Position numbers and translations under genes: made by a program
Assembly (NCBI GenBank): GCA_031393505.1
Contig: JANMVX010000102.1
Span: forward strand, 62,001 to 126,000
Origin: JANYHF01 sp031393505
GTDB lineage: Bacteria; Pseudomonadota; Alphaproteobacteria; Rhizobiales; Hyphomicrobiaceae
DNA: 64,000 nt
Direction of reading: 5' to 3'
The notes under the pieces: model-generated
Told to the model about the DNA's origin: nothing
Databases searched by the model: none
What the model saw: the letters and a program-made list of their open reading frames with translations, nothing else
Shown here: piece by piece, positions 42,818 through 51,636 of the stretch
Layout of the letters: every line of letters begins with the position of its first letter
Position numbering within the stretch: the stretch's first letter is position 1

Positions 42818-43153
42818 ATGCGTCTTGTCTTTGCCGTGCTTGCCGGTTTTGCGCTGACCACCGTCGCGACGGCCGGTTCGTTGCCGCGCTTCGATACCGC
42901 CGCCTTTTGCGCCAAAGTCGGAACCATCGGCCTCACGCAATCGACCATCATGCTGGACGGCTGCATCCGCGAGGAAGTTGTCGCTAAAACCGAACTGACG
43001 GCAGCCTGGGACAGCCTTTCCGCAAACGAGCAGAACCACTGCGTGACCGCCGCTTCGTTCGCTGGCGACGGCAGCTACGGCGTGATGCGCAGCTGCCTGG
43101 TGAGGCTGCGCACGGACGCGGCGCTGGATCAATCGGCTCCCGCAAGCAATTGA
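42818..43153 (+). CDS. Small secreted Cys-containing protein
   Basis: A 111-aa protein with a signal peptide (MRLVFAVLAGFALTTVATA). Four Cys (AFCAKV, DGCIREE, NHCVTAA, RSCLVRL) in a regular spacing suggest two disulfides. The pattern FCxxV...CIxxE...W...C...SY...CL is one I associate with small exported proteins of unknown function in Hyphomicrobiales. Divergent from rplS. Confidence 0.72.
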   Translation: MRLVFAVLAGFALTTVATAGSLPRFDTAAFCAKVGTIGLTQSTIMLDGCIREEVVAKTELTAAWDSLSANEQNHCVTAASFAGDGSYGVMRSCLVRLRTDAALDQSAPASN

Positions 43154-43254
43154 GGCGCTCACTGGGTGTAAGGCGCTTATTGCGCTTCCGCACCGCTTCG
43201 GTTTGGCTGATAAGGCCGCTGGCGCAATAAGTTCCTGACACCGACTTCCCACCC

Positions 43255-44196
43255 ATGCCCTCCGTCCTCACCGTCGTCACCCCCGTCTTCGCCATCATCC
43301 TGGCCGGCTTCCTGGTCGCGCAGCGACGCTGGCTGCCTGAGGGGACGGGCAAAGGCCTCTCCGACTTCATCTTCAATGTCGCCATGCCGGCCATGCTATT
43401 CCGCACCATGGCCACGGTGCAGGACTCCGGCGTCGCCCCTTTCGGGCTCCTCATCGGCTACTTCGGCGCCAATTTCCTCACCTGGATCCTGGCCTCGCTC
43501 GCCACCACGCGACTTCTGAAGCGCCCCGCTGAAGACGCCCCCGCCATCGCCATGGCGGCCTGTTTCGGCAACACCGTGATGCTCGGGTTGCCGCTCGGCA
43601 CGGCCTATTTCGGCGACCGGGCTGCCTCGGCCATCGCCGTCATCGTGGCGGTGCATGCGCCGGTGCTCTGGGTGGTGGCGACGCTGCAGCAGGAGTGGAT
43701 CGGGCGCGCCGATGGCGAAAAGACGCTGGCGCGTCTGAAAGAGATCGCCGTCGATCTGGCGCTCAATCCCATCATCTTCGCGGTGCTCACTGGCAGCCTC
43801 TGGCGCATGACGGGCATCGGGCTGCCCACGGTCGCCGACAAGACGCTTGGGCTGCTCGGCCAGGCCGCTGTGCCGGGCGCGCTGTTCGCGCTGGGCATGG
43901 GACTGACGCGCTTTGAGGTGCGCTCGGACCTGGCGGCGCTCTCGACCATCGTGGCGCTGAAGTTGGCGATCATGCCGGTCATCGGCTGGCTGATCTCGGC
44001 GCAGCTTCTGGCGCTCAGCCCGATCGGCACCGACGCCGTGACCCTTCTGGCCGCCTGCCCCACTGGCGCCAACGCCTTCCTGTTCGCCAGCCGTTACAAC
44101 CGAGCCGTCGGGCCGGTTTCGGGAGCGATTGCAGCGGGAACGGCGGTGGCGGCCGTCACGGTGTCGCTGACCTTGCTGCTGCTGTCGAAACCGTGA
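43255..44196 (+). CDS. AEC-family transporter (auxin efflux carrier superfamily)
   Basis: A 313-aa integral membrane protein with about ten hydrophobic helices in two five-helix halves. Typical AEC segments: PVFAIILAGFLVAQRRWLPE at the N-terminus, FIFNVAMPAMLFRTMA, ACFGNTVMLGLPLGTAYFG (the conserved substrate crossover), and TLLAACPTGANAFLFASRY near the end. Probable organic-acid or amino-acid-derived anion exporter. Substrate unknown. Preceded by a hairpin pair CTTATTGCGC (43176) / GCGCAATAAG (43222). Confidence 0.9.
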   Translation: MPSVLTVVTPVFAIILAGFLVAQRRWLPEGTGKGLSDFIFNVAMPAMLFRTMATVQDSGVAPFGLLIGYFGANFLTWILASLATTRLLKRPAEDAPAIAMAACFGNTVMLGLPLGTAYFGDRAASAIAVIVAVHAPVLWVVATLQQEWIGRADGEKTLARLKEIAVDLALNPIIFAVLTGSLWRMTGIGLPTVADKTLGLLGQAAVPGALFALGMGLTRFEVRSDLAALSTIVALKLAIMPVIGWLISAQLLALSPIGTDAVTLLAACPTGANAFLFASRYNRAVGPVSGAIAAGTAVAAVTVSLTLLLLSKP

Positions 44197-44504
44197 CAGG
44201 TCTCAACCGGGCTGAGCCATGGACCGTCGGTCGGTTTGACAGCATGCCGTAGCTCCACTACCTCTTGCGCCGATCCGGGAATGGGCTTTAGGGACGCCGG
44301 ACGCGCGTGCTATGTCTGAGCACGGCGGGGCTGAGTCGCAGCAGTTGGTCTTGCGAACAAAGTGCGCTGGCTTTGTCGGACGCGCCAAGCATGCTGGCAT
44401 GACGGTACCTTTGGTTGTTCACGGACTGGTTTTCGACACCGCAGCGTCACGATGCGCAGTTAGACGGCCTCCGGCCGCGAACTGAACAGGGACTGACCCA
44501 TTTC
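44197..44504. other. Intergenic region without a convincing gene
   Basis: A 308-bp gap between the AEC transporter and the EIIA gene. Short frames on both strands lack ribosome sites and plausible protein composition. I see no tRNA, terminator with a T-run or member of the repeat families. It presumably contains the EIIA promoter. Confidence 0.5.
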
Positions 44505-44969
44505 ATGGAACTTGGCGACCTTATCAAGCCCGACGCCGTGCTCTCAGGCCTGCGCCCGCAAAACAAGAAGGCGCTGCTGGGCGAACTGGCGCTGCGCGCT
44601 GGCGAACTCTTGAAAATCGATCACGCGTTGATTGCCGAGGCGGTGCAACAGCGTGAAATGCTGTCGTCCACCGGGCTGGGCCGCGGCATCGCCATCCCGC
44701 ATGCGCGCATGAAACAGGTGTCGGCCATGTTCGGGCTGTTTGCGCGCCTGGAACAACCTATCCCCTTCGACGCCATGGATGGCGAGCCTATCGATCTGGT
44801 GTTTCTGCTGCTGGCGCCGGATGGGGCGGGAGCTGACCATCTGCGCTCGCTGGCCCGTGTCTCCCGGCTGATGCGCGATGCCCCGACGCTGGAACGGCTG
44901 CGCGGCACCCGCTCGCGCCATGCGCTCTACTCCGTGCTCACCGAGCCGATGACCTCGAACGCCGCCTGA
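44505..44969 (+). CDS. PTS EIIA-type regulatory protein (PtsN-like)
   Basis: A 154-aa cytosolic EIIA(Ntr)-type domain from the ATG at 44505. The phospho-acceptor is His66 in STGLGRGIAIPHARMKQV; the MDGEPIDLVFLLLAPDGAGADHLRSLARVSRLMRD segment is diagnostic. PtsN proteins report nitrogen/phosphate state to transporters and regulators. The usual rpoN-hpf neighbours are absent, so this may be a second, stand-alone copy. The EamA transporter follows 11 bp later. Confidence 0.9.
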   Translation: MELGDLIKPDAVLSGLRPQNKKALLGELALRAGELLKIDHALIAEAVQQREMLSSTGLGRGIAIPHARMKQVSAMFGLFARLEQPIPFDAMDGEPIDLVFLLLAPDGAGADHLRSLARVSRLMRDAPTLERLRGTRSRHALYSVLTEPMTSNAA

Positions 44970-44980
44970 GTCAAAGTCCC

Positions 44981-45865
44981 ATGACGGCGTCAGATCAGAC
45001 CCGCCCGCTGGTCGCCGGCAACGCTTTCGGCGCCACCCTGGTCATCGCCGCTTCTTTGCTTTGGAGCAGCGGCGGCCTGATCGTGCGCGAGCTTGGGCCT
45101 ATCGACAGTTGGACCATCGTGTTCTGGCGCTCGCTGACGGCCTTCGCCTTTCTGGTCGTGCTGGGAGTGGTGCAGGAAGGCCGCGATTTTCCGCGCGCCG
45201 TGCTCCGAATGGGTTGGTCGGGGCTGGTGATCGCCCTCTGCTACACCGTCGCCTCGATCGGCTTTGTCGTCGCCTCCAAGCTCACGACGGTGGCCGAAGT
45301 GCTCATCATCATGGCCTGCGCACCGATGTTGGCGGCGCTGCTGGGGCGGTTCGTGATCGGCGAGCGCCTGAGTGCGCTGGGCTGGCTGGCGATGCTTGCC
45401 TCGGTTGCTGGCGTCGGCCTGATGGTGTCGGACAGTTTTGTCCACGGCAGCATCGCTGGCGATCTGGTGGCCATGGGTATCACCGGCGCGGTTGCGGTCG
45501 CCACCGTGACTTTCCGCAAGTCGCACGATGTCAGCCTGGTACCGGGCGTCTGCCTGGCCGCGCTGTTCGCGACGCTGCTGGTGTTGCCACTGGCGCATCC
45601 CCTGCCCATGCCGGGGCGGGAGCTGGGGCTATTGTCCTTCTTTGGCGCCGGCCAGCTGGGACTCGGCCTCGCACTCTATGCCTCCGGCGCCCGGCTGATC
45701 CCGGCGGCCAAGGCGGCCATGCTCGGCGTGCTGGAGCCGGTGTTCGGACCGCTCTGGGTGTGGCTGGTGTTCTCCGAAAGGCCCAGCAACGCCGGTCTGA
45801 TCGGCGGCGCCATCGTGATCGCAGCGCTGGTGGCGTTCATGCTGGCGGGCTTGCGGCGGCGCTAA
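44981..45865 (+). CDS. EamA-family (DMT) transporter
   Basis: A 294-aa drug/metabolite transporter-type permease with about ten TM helices in two EamA repeats (first at about 15-145, second at about 155-290). Typical segments: LLWSSGGLIVRELGPIDSWTIVFWRSL and KAAMLGVLEPVFGPLWVWLVFSERPS. Exports an unknown metabolite. Probably co-transcribed with the EIIA gene. Confidence 0.9.
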   Translation: MTASDQTRPLVAGNAFGATLVIAASLLWSSGGLIVRELGPIDSWTIVFWRSLTAFAFLVVLGVVQEGRDFPRAVLRMGWSGLVIALCYTVASIGFVVASKLTTVAEVLIIMACAPMLAALLGRFVIGERLSALGWLAMLASVAGVGLMVSDSFVHGSIAGDLVAMGITGAVAVATVTFRKSHDVSLVPGVCLAALFATLLVLPLAHPLPMPGRELGLLSFFGAGQLGLGLALYASGARLIPAAKAAMLGVLEPVFGPLWVWLVFSERPSNAGLIGGAIVIAALVAFMLAGLRRR

Positions 45866-45866
45866 C

Positions 45867-46433
45867 TCACCACAATTCGTGGGTTTCGTCGAAGTAGCCG
45901 GCGGGGTCGATCGGCTTGCCGGGTGGCCATTGGGTTTGCGACCAGCCGGGGCGGGGCAGGGCGCCGAATTTGCCTTCGTGAAACGTCAGTGGACGTCCTT
46001 CTCTGCGGGAGATGCCCTCGACAGCGCCAATGAACAGCACGTGATCGCCCGCATCGACGGCCTGATGCAGGCGGGCGGCGAAATGGGCGATCGCGCCGCG
46101 CAGCACCGGCAGGCCGTGAAACTCCTCGAACAGATCGGTCAACTCAGGATTCGGTTTGCCCGCGAAATGCCAAGCCACCAGCTCCATATGTTCGGCCAGG
46201 ATGCTGACGCCGTAGCGTCCTGCTGCCTCGATCTTGCCGATCAACCGCGCCTTGCGGCTGACCGAGACCACAATCAGCGGCGGATCGAGTGAGACCGACA
46301 TGAAGGCGTTGGCCGTCATGCCGTGATCGCTGCCGCTGTCGCGCGCGGTTATAACAGTGACGCCCGTGGCGAAAGCTCCGCAGGTGCGGCGAAGCTCCTT
46401 GGGGTCGATGCTCGGTTTGGCTCCATCACCCAT
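45867..46433 (-). CDS. Flavin reductase-like FMN-binding protein
   Basis: A 188-aa split-barrel flavin reductase from the ATG at 46433. Diagnostic segments: LRRTCGAFATGVTVITARD, HGMTANAFMSVSLDPPLIVVSVSR (FMN phosphate binding) and DHVLFIGAVEGISRREGRPLTFHEGKF. Such proteins supply reduced flavin to two-component monooxygenases such as HpaB. No oxygenase partner is adjacent. Convergent with the EamA transporter (1 bp apart) and divergent from the BKACE gene. Confidence 0.9.
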   Translation of the reverse strand: MGDGAKPSIDPKELRRTCGAFATGVTVITARDSGSDHGMTANAFMSVSLDPPLIVVSVSRKARLIGKIEAAGRYGVSILAEHMELVAWHFAGKPNPELTDLFEEFHGLPVLRGAIAHFAARLHQAVDAGDHVLFIGAVEGISRREGRPLTFHEGKFGALPRPGWSQTQWPPGKPIDPAGYFDETHELW

Positions 46434-46532
46434 CTCGTATAGCAGTCCTTGCTTGATCCTGGGTTGCAGAGTGCGGTAGTTCGCGTTTCGTCTCAACCCA
46501 TTTCGGACGCCCCCGCCAACTGGATGCCCGCC

Positions 46533-47381
46533 ATGAGCGCCGCCAAGCCCACTCCCTGCATCCTCTGCGTCGCCATCACCGGCAGCCTGCCGACCAAGGC
46601 CAACAATCCGGCGGTGCCGATCACGATTGCCGAGCAGATCGAGAGCACGCAGGAAGCCTTCGAGGCCGGCGCCAGCATCGCCCATTGCCACGTGCGCGAC
46701 GACGCTGGAAAACCGACGGCTGATCCCGAGCGCTTTGCGCGGCTGAAAGAGGGGCTGGAAAAGCACTGTCGCGGCATGATCGTGCAGCTATCCACGGGCG
46801 GGCGGTCCGGCGCGGGGCAAGCGCGCGGGGGGATGCTTCCGCTCAAGCCCGAAATGGCCTCGCTGTCGGTGGGATCGAACAATTTCCCCACCCGTGTCTA
46901 TGAAAACCCGCCCGATCTGGTCGATTGGCTGGCCGCCGAGATGCTTAAATACGGCGTGAAACCGGAAATCGAGGCTTTCGACCTGTCGCACATCGTTCAG
47001 GCCGCGACAATGCAGGCGGACGGGCGGTTGAAGGGTCCGCTCTACGTGCAGTTCGTGATGGGCGTGAAGAACGCAATGCCGGCGGACAAGCCGATTTTCG
47101 AGTTCTACATCAAGACGTTGAAACGGCTCGCGCCCGATGCGCTGTGGTGCGCTGCCGGGATCGGTCCGGAGCAGCTGACCATCAATGAGTGGGCCATCGC
47201 GGCCGGCGGCCATACGCGGACCGGATTGGAAGACAATGTGCGGCTAGACAAGGACCGGCTGGCCCCCTCCAACGCGGCCCTGGTGAAGCGCGCCATCGAA
47301 CTTTGCGACAAGTACCAGCGACCCGTTGCGACGTGGACAGAGGCCCGCAGCCTGCTTGGTTTGCGCGCCGTGGCGGCGTAG
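46533..47381 (+). CDS. Beta-keto acid cleavage enzyme (BKACE, 3-keto-5-aminohexanoate cleavage family)
   Basis: A 282-aa protein from the ATG at 46533 (46524 also possible). The Zn-binding HxH is in ASIAHCHVRDDAGKPTADPERF; other family blocks are IVQLSTGGRSG, PEIEAFDLSHI, YVQFVMGVKNAMPA and GGHTRTGLEDN. The enzyme condenses a beta-keto acid with acetyl-CoA to give acetoacetate and a new CoA ester. The next two genes encode a 3-oxoacid CoA-transferase that would consume the acetoacetate, so the three probably form one catabolic unit. Confidence 0.92.
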   Translation: MSAAKPTPCILCVAITGSLPTKANNPAVPITIAEQIESTQEAFEAGASIAHCHVRDDAGKPTADPERFARLKEGLEKHCRGMIVQLSTGGRSGAGQARGGMLPLKPEMASLSVGSNNFPTRVYENPPDLVDWLAAEMLKYGVKPEIEAFDLSHIVQAATMQADGRLKGPLYVQFVMGVKNAMPADKPIFEFYIKTLKRLAPDALWCAAGIGPEQLTINEWAIAAGGHTRTGLEDNVRLDKDRLAPSNAALVKRAIELCDKYQRPVATWTEARSLLGLRAVAA

Positions 47382-47502
47382 AAGGTCGTGCGAGCGGTGT
47401 CAGGACCTTGTGGCTCACAAGTGTCTGACACCCAGTAATTTACTGGACACTTACGAAATGTAAGTTCCTGACGCCGGTGTCTATCGCGACTAGGAGACCC
47501 CC

Positions 47503-48198
47503 ATGAAGAAAGTCTACGACAGCGCTGAAAAAGCGCTTCACGGCCTGCTCAAGGACGGCATGCTGGTGGCTGCCGGCGGTTTTGGCCTTTGCGGCATTCC
47601 CGAGTTGCTGATTGCCGCCATCCGCGACGCCGGCACCAAGAACATGACGTTCGCGTCCAACAACGCGGGCGTGGATGATTTCGGTCTCGGCATCCTGCTC
47701 AAGACCAAGCAGGTCAAGAAAATGATGTCGTCCTATGTGGGCGAGAACGCCGAGTTCATGCGCCAGTATCTGTCCGGCGAATTGGAGCTGGAGTTCAACC
47801 CGCAAGGAACGCTGGCCGAGCGCATGCGGGCAGGCGGCGCGGGCATCCCCGGCTTCTACACCAAGACCGGCGTCGGCACCGTGATCGCCGAGGGCAAGGA
47901 GAGCAAAGAGTTTAACGGCCAGACCTATATTCTGGAGCGCGGGATCGTGGCCGACCTCGCCATCGTGAAAGCCTGGAAGGGCGACGAAACCGGCAACCTG
48001 GTGTTTCGCAAGACCGCGCGTAATTTCAACGTACCTGCCGCAACTTGCGGAAAGGTGTGCGTGGCGGAGGTCGAGGAGATCGTCCCCGTCGGCAGCCTCG
48101 ACGCCGACTCGATCCACCTCCCCGGCATCTACGTGCACCGCCTGATCCAGGGCCCGCACGAAAAACGCATCGAGAATCGCACGGTCCGCGCGGCCTAA
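47503..48198 (+). CDS. scoA: 3-oxoacid CoA-transferase subunit A
   Basis: A 231-aa alpha subunit of SCOT-type CoA-transferase (MKKVYDSAEKALHGLLKDGMLVAAGGFGLCGIPELLIAAI ... GIPGFYTKTGVGT ... LPGIYVHRLIQG). It transfers CoA from succinyl-CoA to a 3-oxo acid such as acetoacetate. A GGAG ribosome site precedes the ATG. Subunit B follows after 14 bp. Catabolic partner of the BKACE enzyme upstream, though a 120-bp gap with inverted repeats lies between them. Confidence 0.95.
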   Translation: MKKVYDSAEKALHGLLKDGMLVAAGGFGLCGIPELLIAAIRDAGTKNMTFASNNAGVDDFGLGILLKTKQVKKMMSSYVGENAEFMRQYLSGELELEFNPQGTLAERMRAGGAGIPGFYTKTGVGTVIAEGKESKEFNGQTYILERGIVADLAIVKAWKGDETGNLVFRKTARNFNVPAATCGKVCVAEVEEIVPVGSLDADSIHLPGIYVHRLIQGPHEKRIENRTVRAA

Positions 48199-48212
48199 CG
48201 GAGATCACGAAA

Positions 48213-48839
48213 ATGGCATGGAACCGCGACCAGATGGCCGAGCGCGCAGCCAAGGAGCTGCAGGACGGCTGGTATGTGAACCTCGGCATCGGCATCCCGA
48301 CGCTGGTGTCGAACTACATCCCCAAGGGCGTGAACGTCACGCTGCAGTCGGAAAACGGCATGCTTGGCATGGGGCCGTTCCCGACCGAGGACAAGGTCGA
48401 TCCCGACCTGATCAACGCCGGCAAGCAGACGATTACGCAACTTCCGCAGACGGCCTATTTCGATAGCGCGACGTCGTTCGCGATGATCCGCGGCGGCAAG
48501 ATCGCGATGGCGATCCTGGGCGCGATGGAGGTGTCCGAGGAGGGCGACCTCGCCAACTGGATGATCCCCGGCAAGCTCGTCAAGGGCATGGGCGGCGCCA
48601 TGGACCTGGTCGCCGGCGTCGGCCGCGTGGTGGTGGTGATGGACCACACCAACAAGGCGGGCGAATCGAAGGTGCTGAAAAAGTGCACGCTGCCGCTGAC
48701 TGGCAAGGCGGTGGTCAACCGCATCATCACGAATATGGCCGTGTTTGATGTGGTTCCGGGCGGATTGAAGCTGCTGGAATGCGCCGAGGGCGTGACGGAA
48801 GCCGAAGTGCGCAAGGCGACTGAGGCGGCGATTGTTTAG
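48213..48839 (+). CDS. scoB: 3-oxoacid CoA-transferase subunit B
   Basis: A 208-aa beta subunit. The catalytic Glu that forms the CoA thioester is in VTLQSENGMLGMGPFP; DGWYVNLGIGIPTLVSNY near the start and IRGGKIAMAILGAMEVSEEGDLANWMIPGK are typical. Acts as a heterotetramer with subunit A in the cytosol. Start at the ATG 48213 inside MAWNRDQ; a frame open upstream overlaps scoA but is not conserved in character. Confidence 0.95.
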   Translation: MAWNRDQMAERAAKELQDGWYVNLGIGIPTLVSNYIPKGVNVTLQSENGMLGMGPFPTEDKVDPDLINAGKQTITQLPQTAYFDSATSFAMIRGGKIAMAILGAMEVSEEGDLANWMIPGKLVKGMGGAMDLVAGVGRVVVVMDHTNKAGESKVLKKCTLPLTGKAVVNRIITNMAVFDVVPGGLKLLECAEGVTEAEVRKATEAAIV

Positions 48840-48923
48840 CGTTCGCCTTTAAACCCCGATGCATGACGCCTAACTTGCCGGCCTTCTCCGAGTCCGAGTT
48901 CGCTGACACAAAATATTTTCTCA

Positions 48924-48979
48924 GTTTCGAAACTTTTATTACTGGCGCGAGTTTTATTCTGAGATCCGAATATCTCAGA
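48924..48979. promoter_or_regulatory. Two dyad symmetries upstream of the ferritin-like operon
   Basis: GTTTCGAAAC (48924-48933) is a perfect 10-bp palindrome, and TCTGAGAT-N6-ATCTCAGA (48958-48979) is an 8-bp-arm inverted repeat ending 19 bp before the ATG at 48999. The second may be an operator or a short mRNA hairpin near the ribosome site. Confidence 0.5.
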
Positions 48980-48998
48980 TGTAACAGGAGCGCCAGCG

Positions 48999-49691
48999 AT
49001 GAACGCCGAACGTCACGACTCTGTTTTCAAAACACGCAATTCACGCAGATCCGTCCTTAAATGGTCGGGTGGCGCGGCGGCGTTTCTTGTGCTGTCCGGC
49101 GGCATGCTGCCGAATTTCGGTATCAGCCAGGCGCTCGCCGCCGATCTCGGTACGGGCGACATCGGCATATTGAATTATGCCTATGCCTTGGAACAGCTTG
49201 AGGCGGCATTTTACACCGCCGTAATTGACAAGCCTTACGCCAAGATATCCGGCGAAGAAATGAAAAGCCTGACAGAAATCCGCGATCACGAGGTTGAGCA
49301 TCGCGACTTCCTGAAAACGGCTTTGGCCGCCAAAGCAATCCCGGGCCTTGATGTCGATTTTTCGAAGGTGGACTTCACGTCGAGGAAGAGCGTCCTGACC
49401 ACCGCCAAGACTTTTGAAGACCTCGGCGTGTCGGCTTACAACGGCGCTGGCCGGCTGATCAAGAGCGGCGACTATCTGCTGGTTGCCGGCAAGATTGTGT
49501 CGGTGGAAGCAAGACATGCCGCCACCATTCGCGACATGCTGCAACCCTTGAGCGCTTCGTTTGCCGGACCGGATGTCGTCGATAAAAACGGCTTGGATGC
49601 TGCCAACGCGCCGGCGACCGTGTTGAAGGCCGCGGGCCCATTCATCAAAACCAAAGTCACCGCCAACGGCATTCCAGGAGTGAAATCATGA
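48999..49691 (+). CDS. Exported ferritin-like domain protein 1 (Tat signal)
   Basis: A 230-aa protein with a twin-arginine leader (NSRRSVLKWSGGAAAFLVLSGG). The mature part is a four-helix ferritin-like bundle with metal-ligand candidates in ALEQLEAAFY, RDHEVEHRDFL and SVEARHAATIRDM. It matches the Ferritin_2-type family of exported desiccation/stress-related proteins. The next gene is a paralogue and overlaps its stop codon (ATGA). Probably periplasmic, binding a di-iron or manganese centre; physiological role unknown. Confidence 0.85.
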   Translation: MNAERHDSVFKTRNSRRSVLKWSGGAAAFLVLSGGMLPNFGISQALAADLGTGDIGILNYAYALEQLEAAFYTAVIDKPYAKISGEEMKSLTEIRDHEVEHRDFLKTALAAKAIPGLDVDFSKVDFTSRKSVLTTAKTFEDLGVSAYNGAGRLIKSGDYLLVAGKIVSVEARHAATIRDMLQPLSASFAGPDVVDKNGLDAANAPATVLKAAGPFIKTKVTANGIPGVKS

Positions 49692-50347
49692 CCAACGTCC
49701 AATCGATCCTGAGCCAATTGGATCCCGATGTGACCACCCGTTTGGTGACCAACCGGCGCGGCCTGTTTGCCAACGCGGCCAAGTCTCTCGGCCTTTTGGC
49801 GTCCGCCCCATTGGTGCTGGCCGCAGCCTCGACAGAAGTATTCGGCAAAGGTTTGCCGAAAACCATCGAGGATACCTTGAACTTCGCCTTGACGTTGGAA
49901 TACATCGAAGATGGGTTCTATCGCACGGCTATCAAAAAGAACTTCATCCCAAAACAATACCGGACCGTGTTTGCCACTATCTCATTACATGAAACGCAAC
50001 ACGTGAAATTCCTCAGCAGTGCTTTGGGCGCGGCGGCGGTAAAGCCGCCACAAGCCGACTTTACGGCTGGAGGAAAGTATGCTGATGTGTTTTCGAACTT
50101 CGACACCTTCTTGACTCTGTCGCAGACTTTCGAGGATCTGGGCGTGGCAGCCTACAAGGGCCAAGCCGGCAATCTGCTCGAGAATGGCGACATTCTGACC
50201 GCGGCGCTGCAGATACATTCGGTTGAAGCCAGGCACGCAGCGGCCGTGCGGCGCATCGGCGGCAAGAGCGCCTGGGATGGCGCCTTCGACGAGCCGAAAT
50301 CCAAAGACGACGTGCTGGCGGCGGCAAAGCCGTTCTTGAAGGCCTAG
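49688..50347 (+). CDS. Exported ferritin-like domain protein 2
   Basis: A 219-aa paralogue of the upstream gene, translationally coupled through ATGA. The N-terminus has a Tat-like leader in which the RR is NRRGLFANAAKSLGLLASAPLVLA. Ligand candidates: ALTLEYIEDGFY, SLHETQHVKFL and SVEARHAAAVRRI, in the same order as in protein 1. The two likely form a heteromeric complex. A hairpin at 50376 ends the transcript. Confidence 0.84.
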   Translation: MTNVQSILSQLDPDVTTRLVTNRRGLFANAAKSLGLLASAPLVLAAASTEVFGKGLPKTIEDTLNFALTLEYIEDGFYRTAIKKNFIPKQYRTVFATISLHETQHVKFLSSALGAAAVKPPQADFTAGGKYADVFSNFDTFLTLSQTFEDLGVAAYKGQAGNLLENGDILTAALQIHSVEARHAAAVRRIGGKSAWDGAFDEPKSKDDVLAAAKPFLKA

Positions 50348-50375
50348 CCGTAATTTCGGCTCGCCGACAATGACA

Positions 50376-50410
50376 AAGCACGGACATCGCCTCAGGCGGT
50401 ATCCGTGCTT
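50376..50410 (+). terminator. Terminator-like hairpin after the ferritin-like pair
   Basis: AAGCACGGA / TCCGTGCTT stem (9 bp) enclosing an inner CGCCTCAGGCG hairpin, followed by a weak CTTT stretch, 29 bp after the stop codon. The rest of the 300-bp gap to pyrB shows no gene. Confidence 0.6.
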
Positions 50411-50648
50411 CTTTGGTCTGGCGGCTCGTGTCAGACAACAGAGGGCCTCCAGATCCAGCACCCCTCCATCGAATGGAACGCTGTTCGACAAGGTCCGGCG
50501 CCCCGGGCGGACCGAAGGTGCGCAAGAGGAACGTGGCGAAGATCGGATGAATTGGCGCGCGTTCTGATGGCCGCCATGCGATGCGACAGTGGGCGCTTTG
50601 CAGTCTGCTTGCCCCTGCCCCGGACTCACCCTATAGACTTGGGCTTTA

Positions 50649-51608
50649 ATGACAGCGCTCGCGAAACTCGCCGGGGTGGCCAGCTTCCCCCATCGGCACC
50701 TGCTCACCGTTGAGAATCTCACCGGCCCGCAGATCACCGGCCTATTGGACATGGCCGAAGACGCCGCCCAGATCAGTCGCGAGGTGCGCAAAAAGCGCGA
50801 CCGGCTGGCGGGGCGCACGCTCATCAATTTGTTTTTCGAGGCTTCGACGCGTACGCAAAGTTCGTTCGAGTTGGCGGCCAAACGGCTGGGCGCCGATGTG
50901 ATCAATCTTGCGGTGTCGCAGTCCTCGGTGTCGAAGGGCGAGACGCTGATCGATACCGCCGTGACGCTGAATGCTATGCGGCCGGATATGTTGGTGGTGC
51001 GCCACCATGCGGCCGGCGCTGTCGAGCTGTTGTCGCAAAAAGTCGATTGCTCGGTCATCAACGCTGGCGACGGCGCGCATCAGCATCCGACGCAGGCGCT
51101 GCTGGACGCGCTGACCATCCGCCGCAACAAGGGGCGCATCGCTGGCCTGACGGTCGCCATCTGCGGCGACATCCTGCACAGCCGAGTAGCGCGCTCGAAC
51201 ATTGGCCTGCTCACCACCATGGGCGCGCGGGTGCGCATCGTGGGACCCTCGACGCTGCTGCCGAGCGCCGCCGACCGTCTGGGGGCGGAGGTGTTCACCA
51301 CCATGCGGGCCGGGCTGGCCGACGCCGATATCGTCATGATGCTGCGCCTGCAGGAAGAGCGCATGACGGCGTCCTACGTGCCGTCCAAGCGGGAGTACTT
51401 CCACTTCTTCGGGCTGGATCAGGAAAAGCTGAAATTCGCCAAGCCGGACGCGCTGGTGATGCATCCGGGGCCGATGAACCGCGGCGTGGAAATCCACTCC
51501 TCGGTGGCCGATGATCCGCGCAGCGTCATCCGCGAGCAAGTCGAGATGGGCGTGGCCGTACGCATGGCCGTGCTGGAAGCGCTGGGCCGGCACCTGCCGA
51601 ACGCGTGA
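50649..51608 (+). CDS. pyrB: Aspartate carbamoyltransferase catalytic subunit
   Basis: A 319-aa enzyme of pyrimidine synthesis that joins carbamoyl phosphate and aspartate. The carbamoyl-phosphate loop is FEASTRTQSSFE (STRT at 66-69); HPTQALLDALTI, GDILHSRVARSN and VMHPGPMNRGVEI are the other signatures. Full length. The dihydroorotase gene pyrC that often follows is replaced by a palindromic repeat and an unrelated minus-strand gene. Confidence 0.96.
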   Translation: MTALAKLAGVASFPHRHLLTVENLTGPQITGLLDMAEDAAQISREVRKKRDRLAGRTLINLFFEASTRTQSSFELAAKRLGADVINLAVSQSSVSKGETLIDTAVTLNAMRPDMLVVRHHAAGAVELLSQKVDCSVINAGDGAHQHPTQALLDALTIRRNKGRIAGLTVAICGDILHSRVARSNIGLLTTMGARVRIVGPSTLLPSAADRLGAEVFTTMRAGLADADIVMMLRLQEERMTASYVPSKREYFHFFGLDQEKLKFAKPDALVMHPGPMNRGVEIHSSVADDPRSVIREQVEMGVAVRMAVLEALGRHLPNA

Positions 51609-51636
51609 AAGAGTGCACACGGCGGCGCCGGTCTTA

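Noticed and set aside
44203..44400. A 65-codon minus-strand open frame in the gap before the EIIA gene
   Set aside because: No ribosome site, Cys/Pro/Arg-rich composition and no family likeness.
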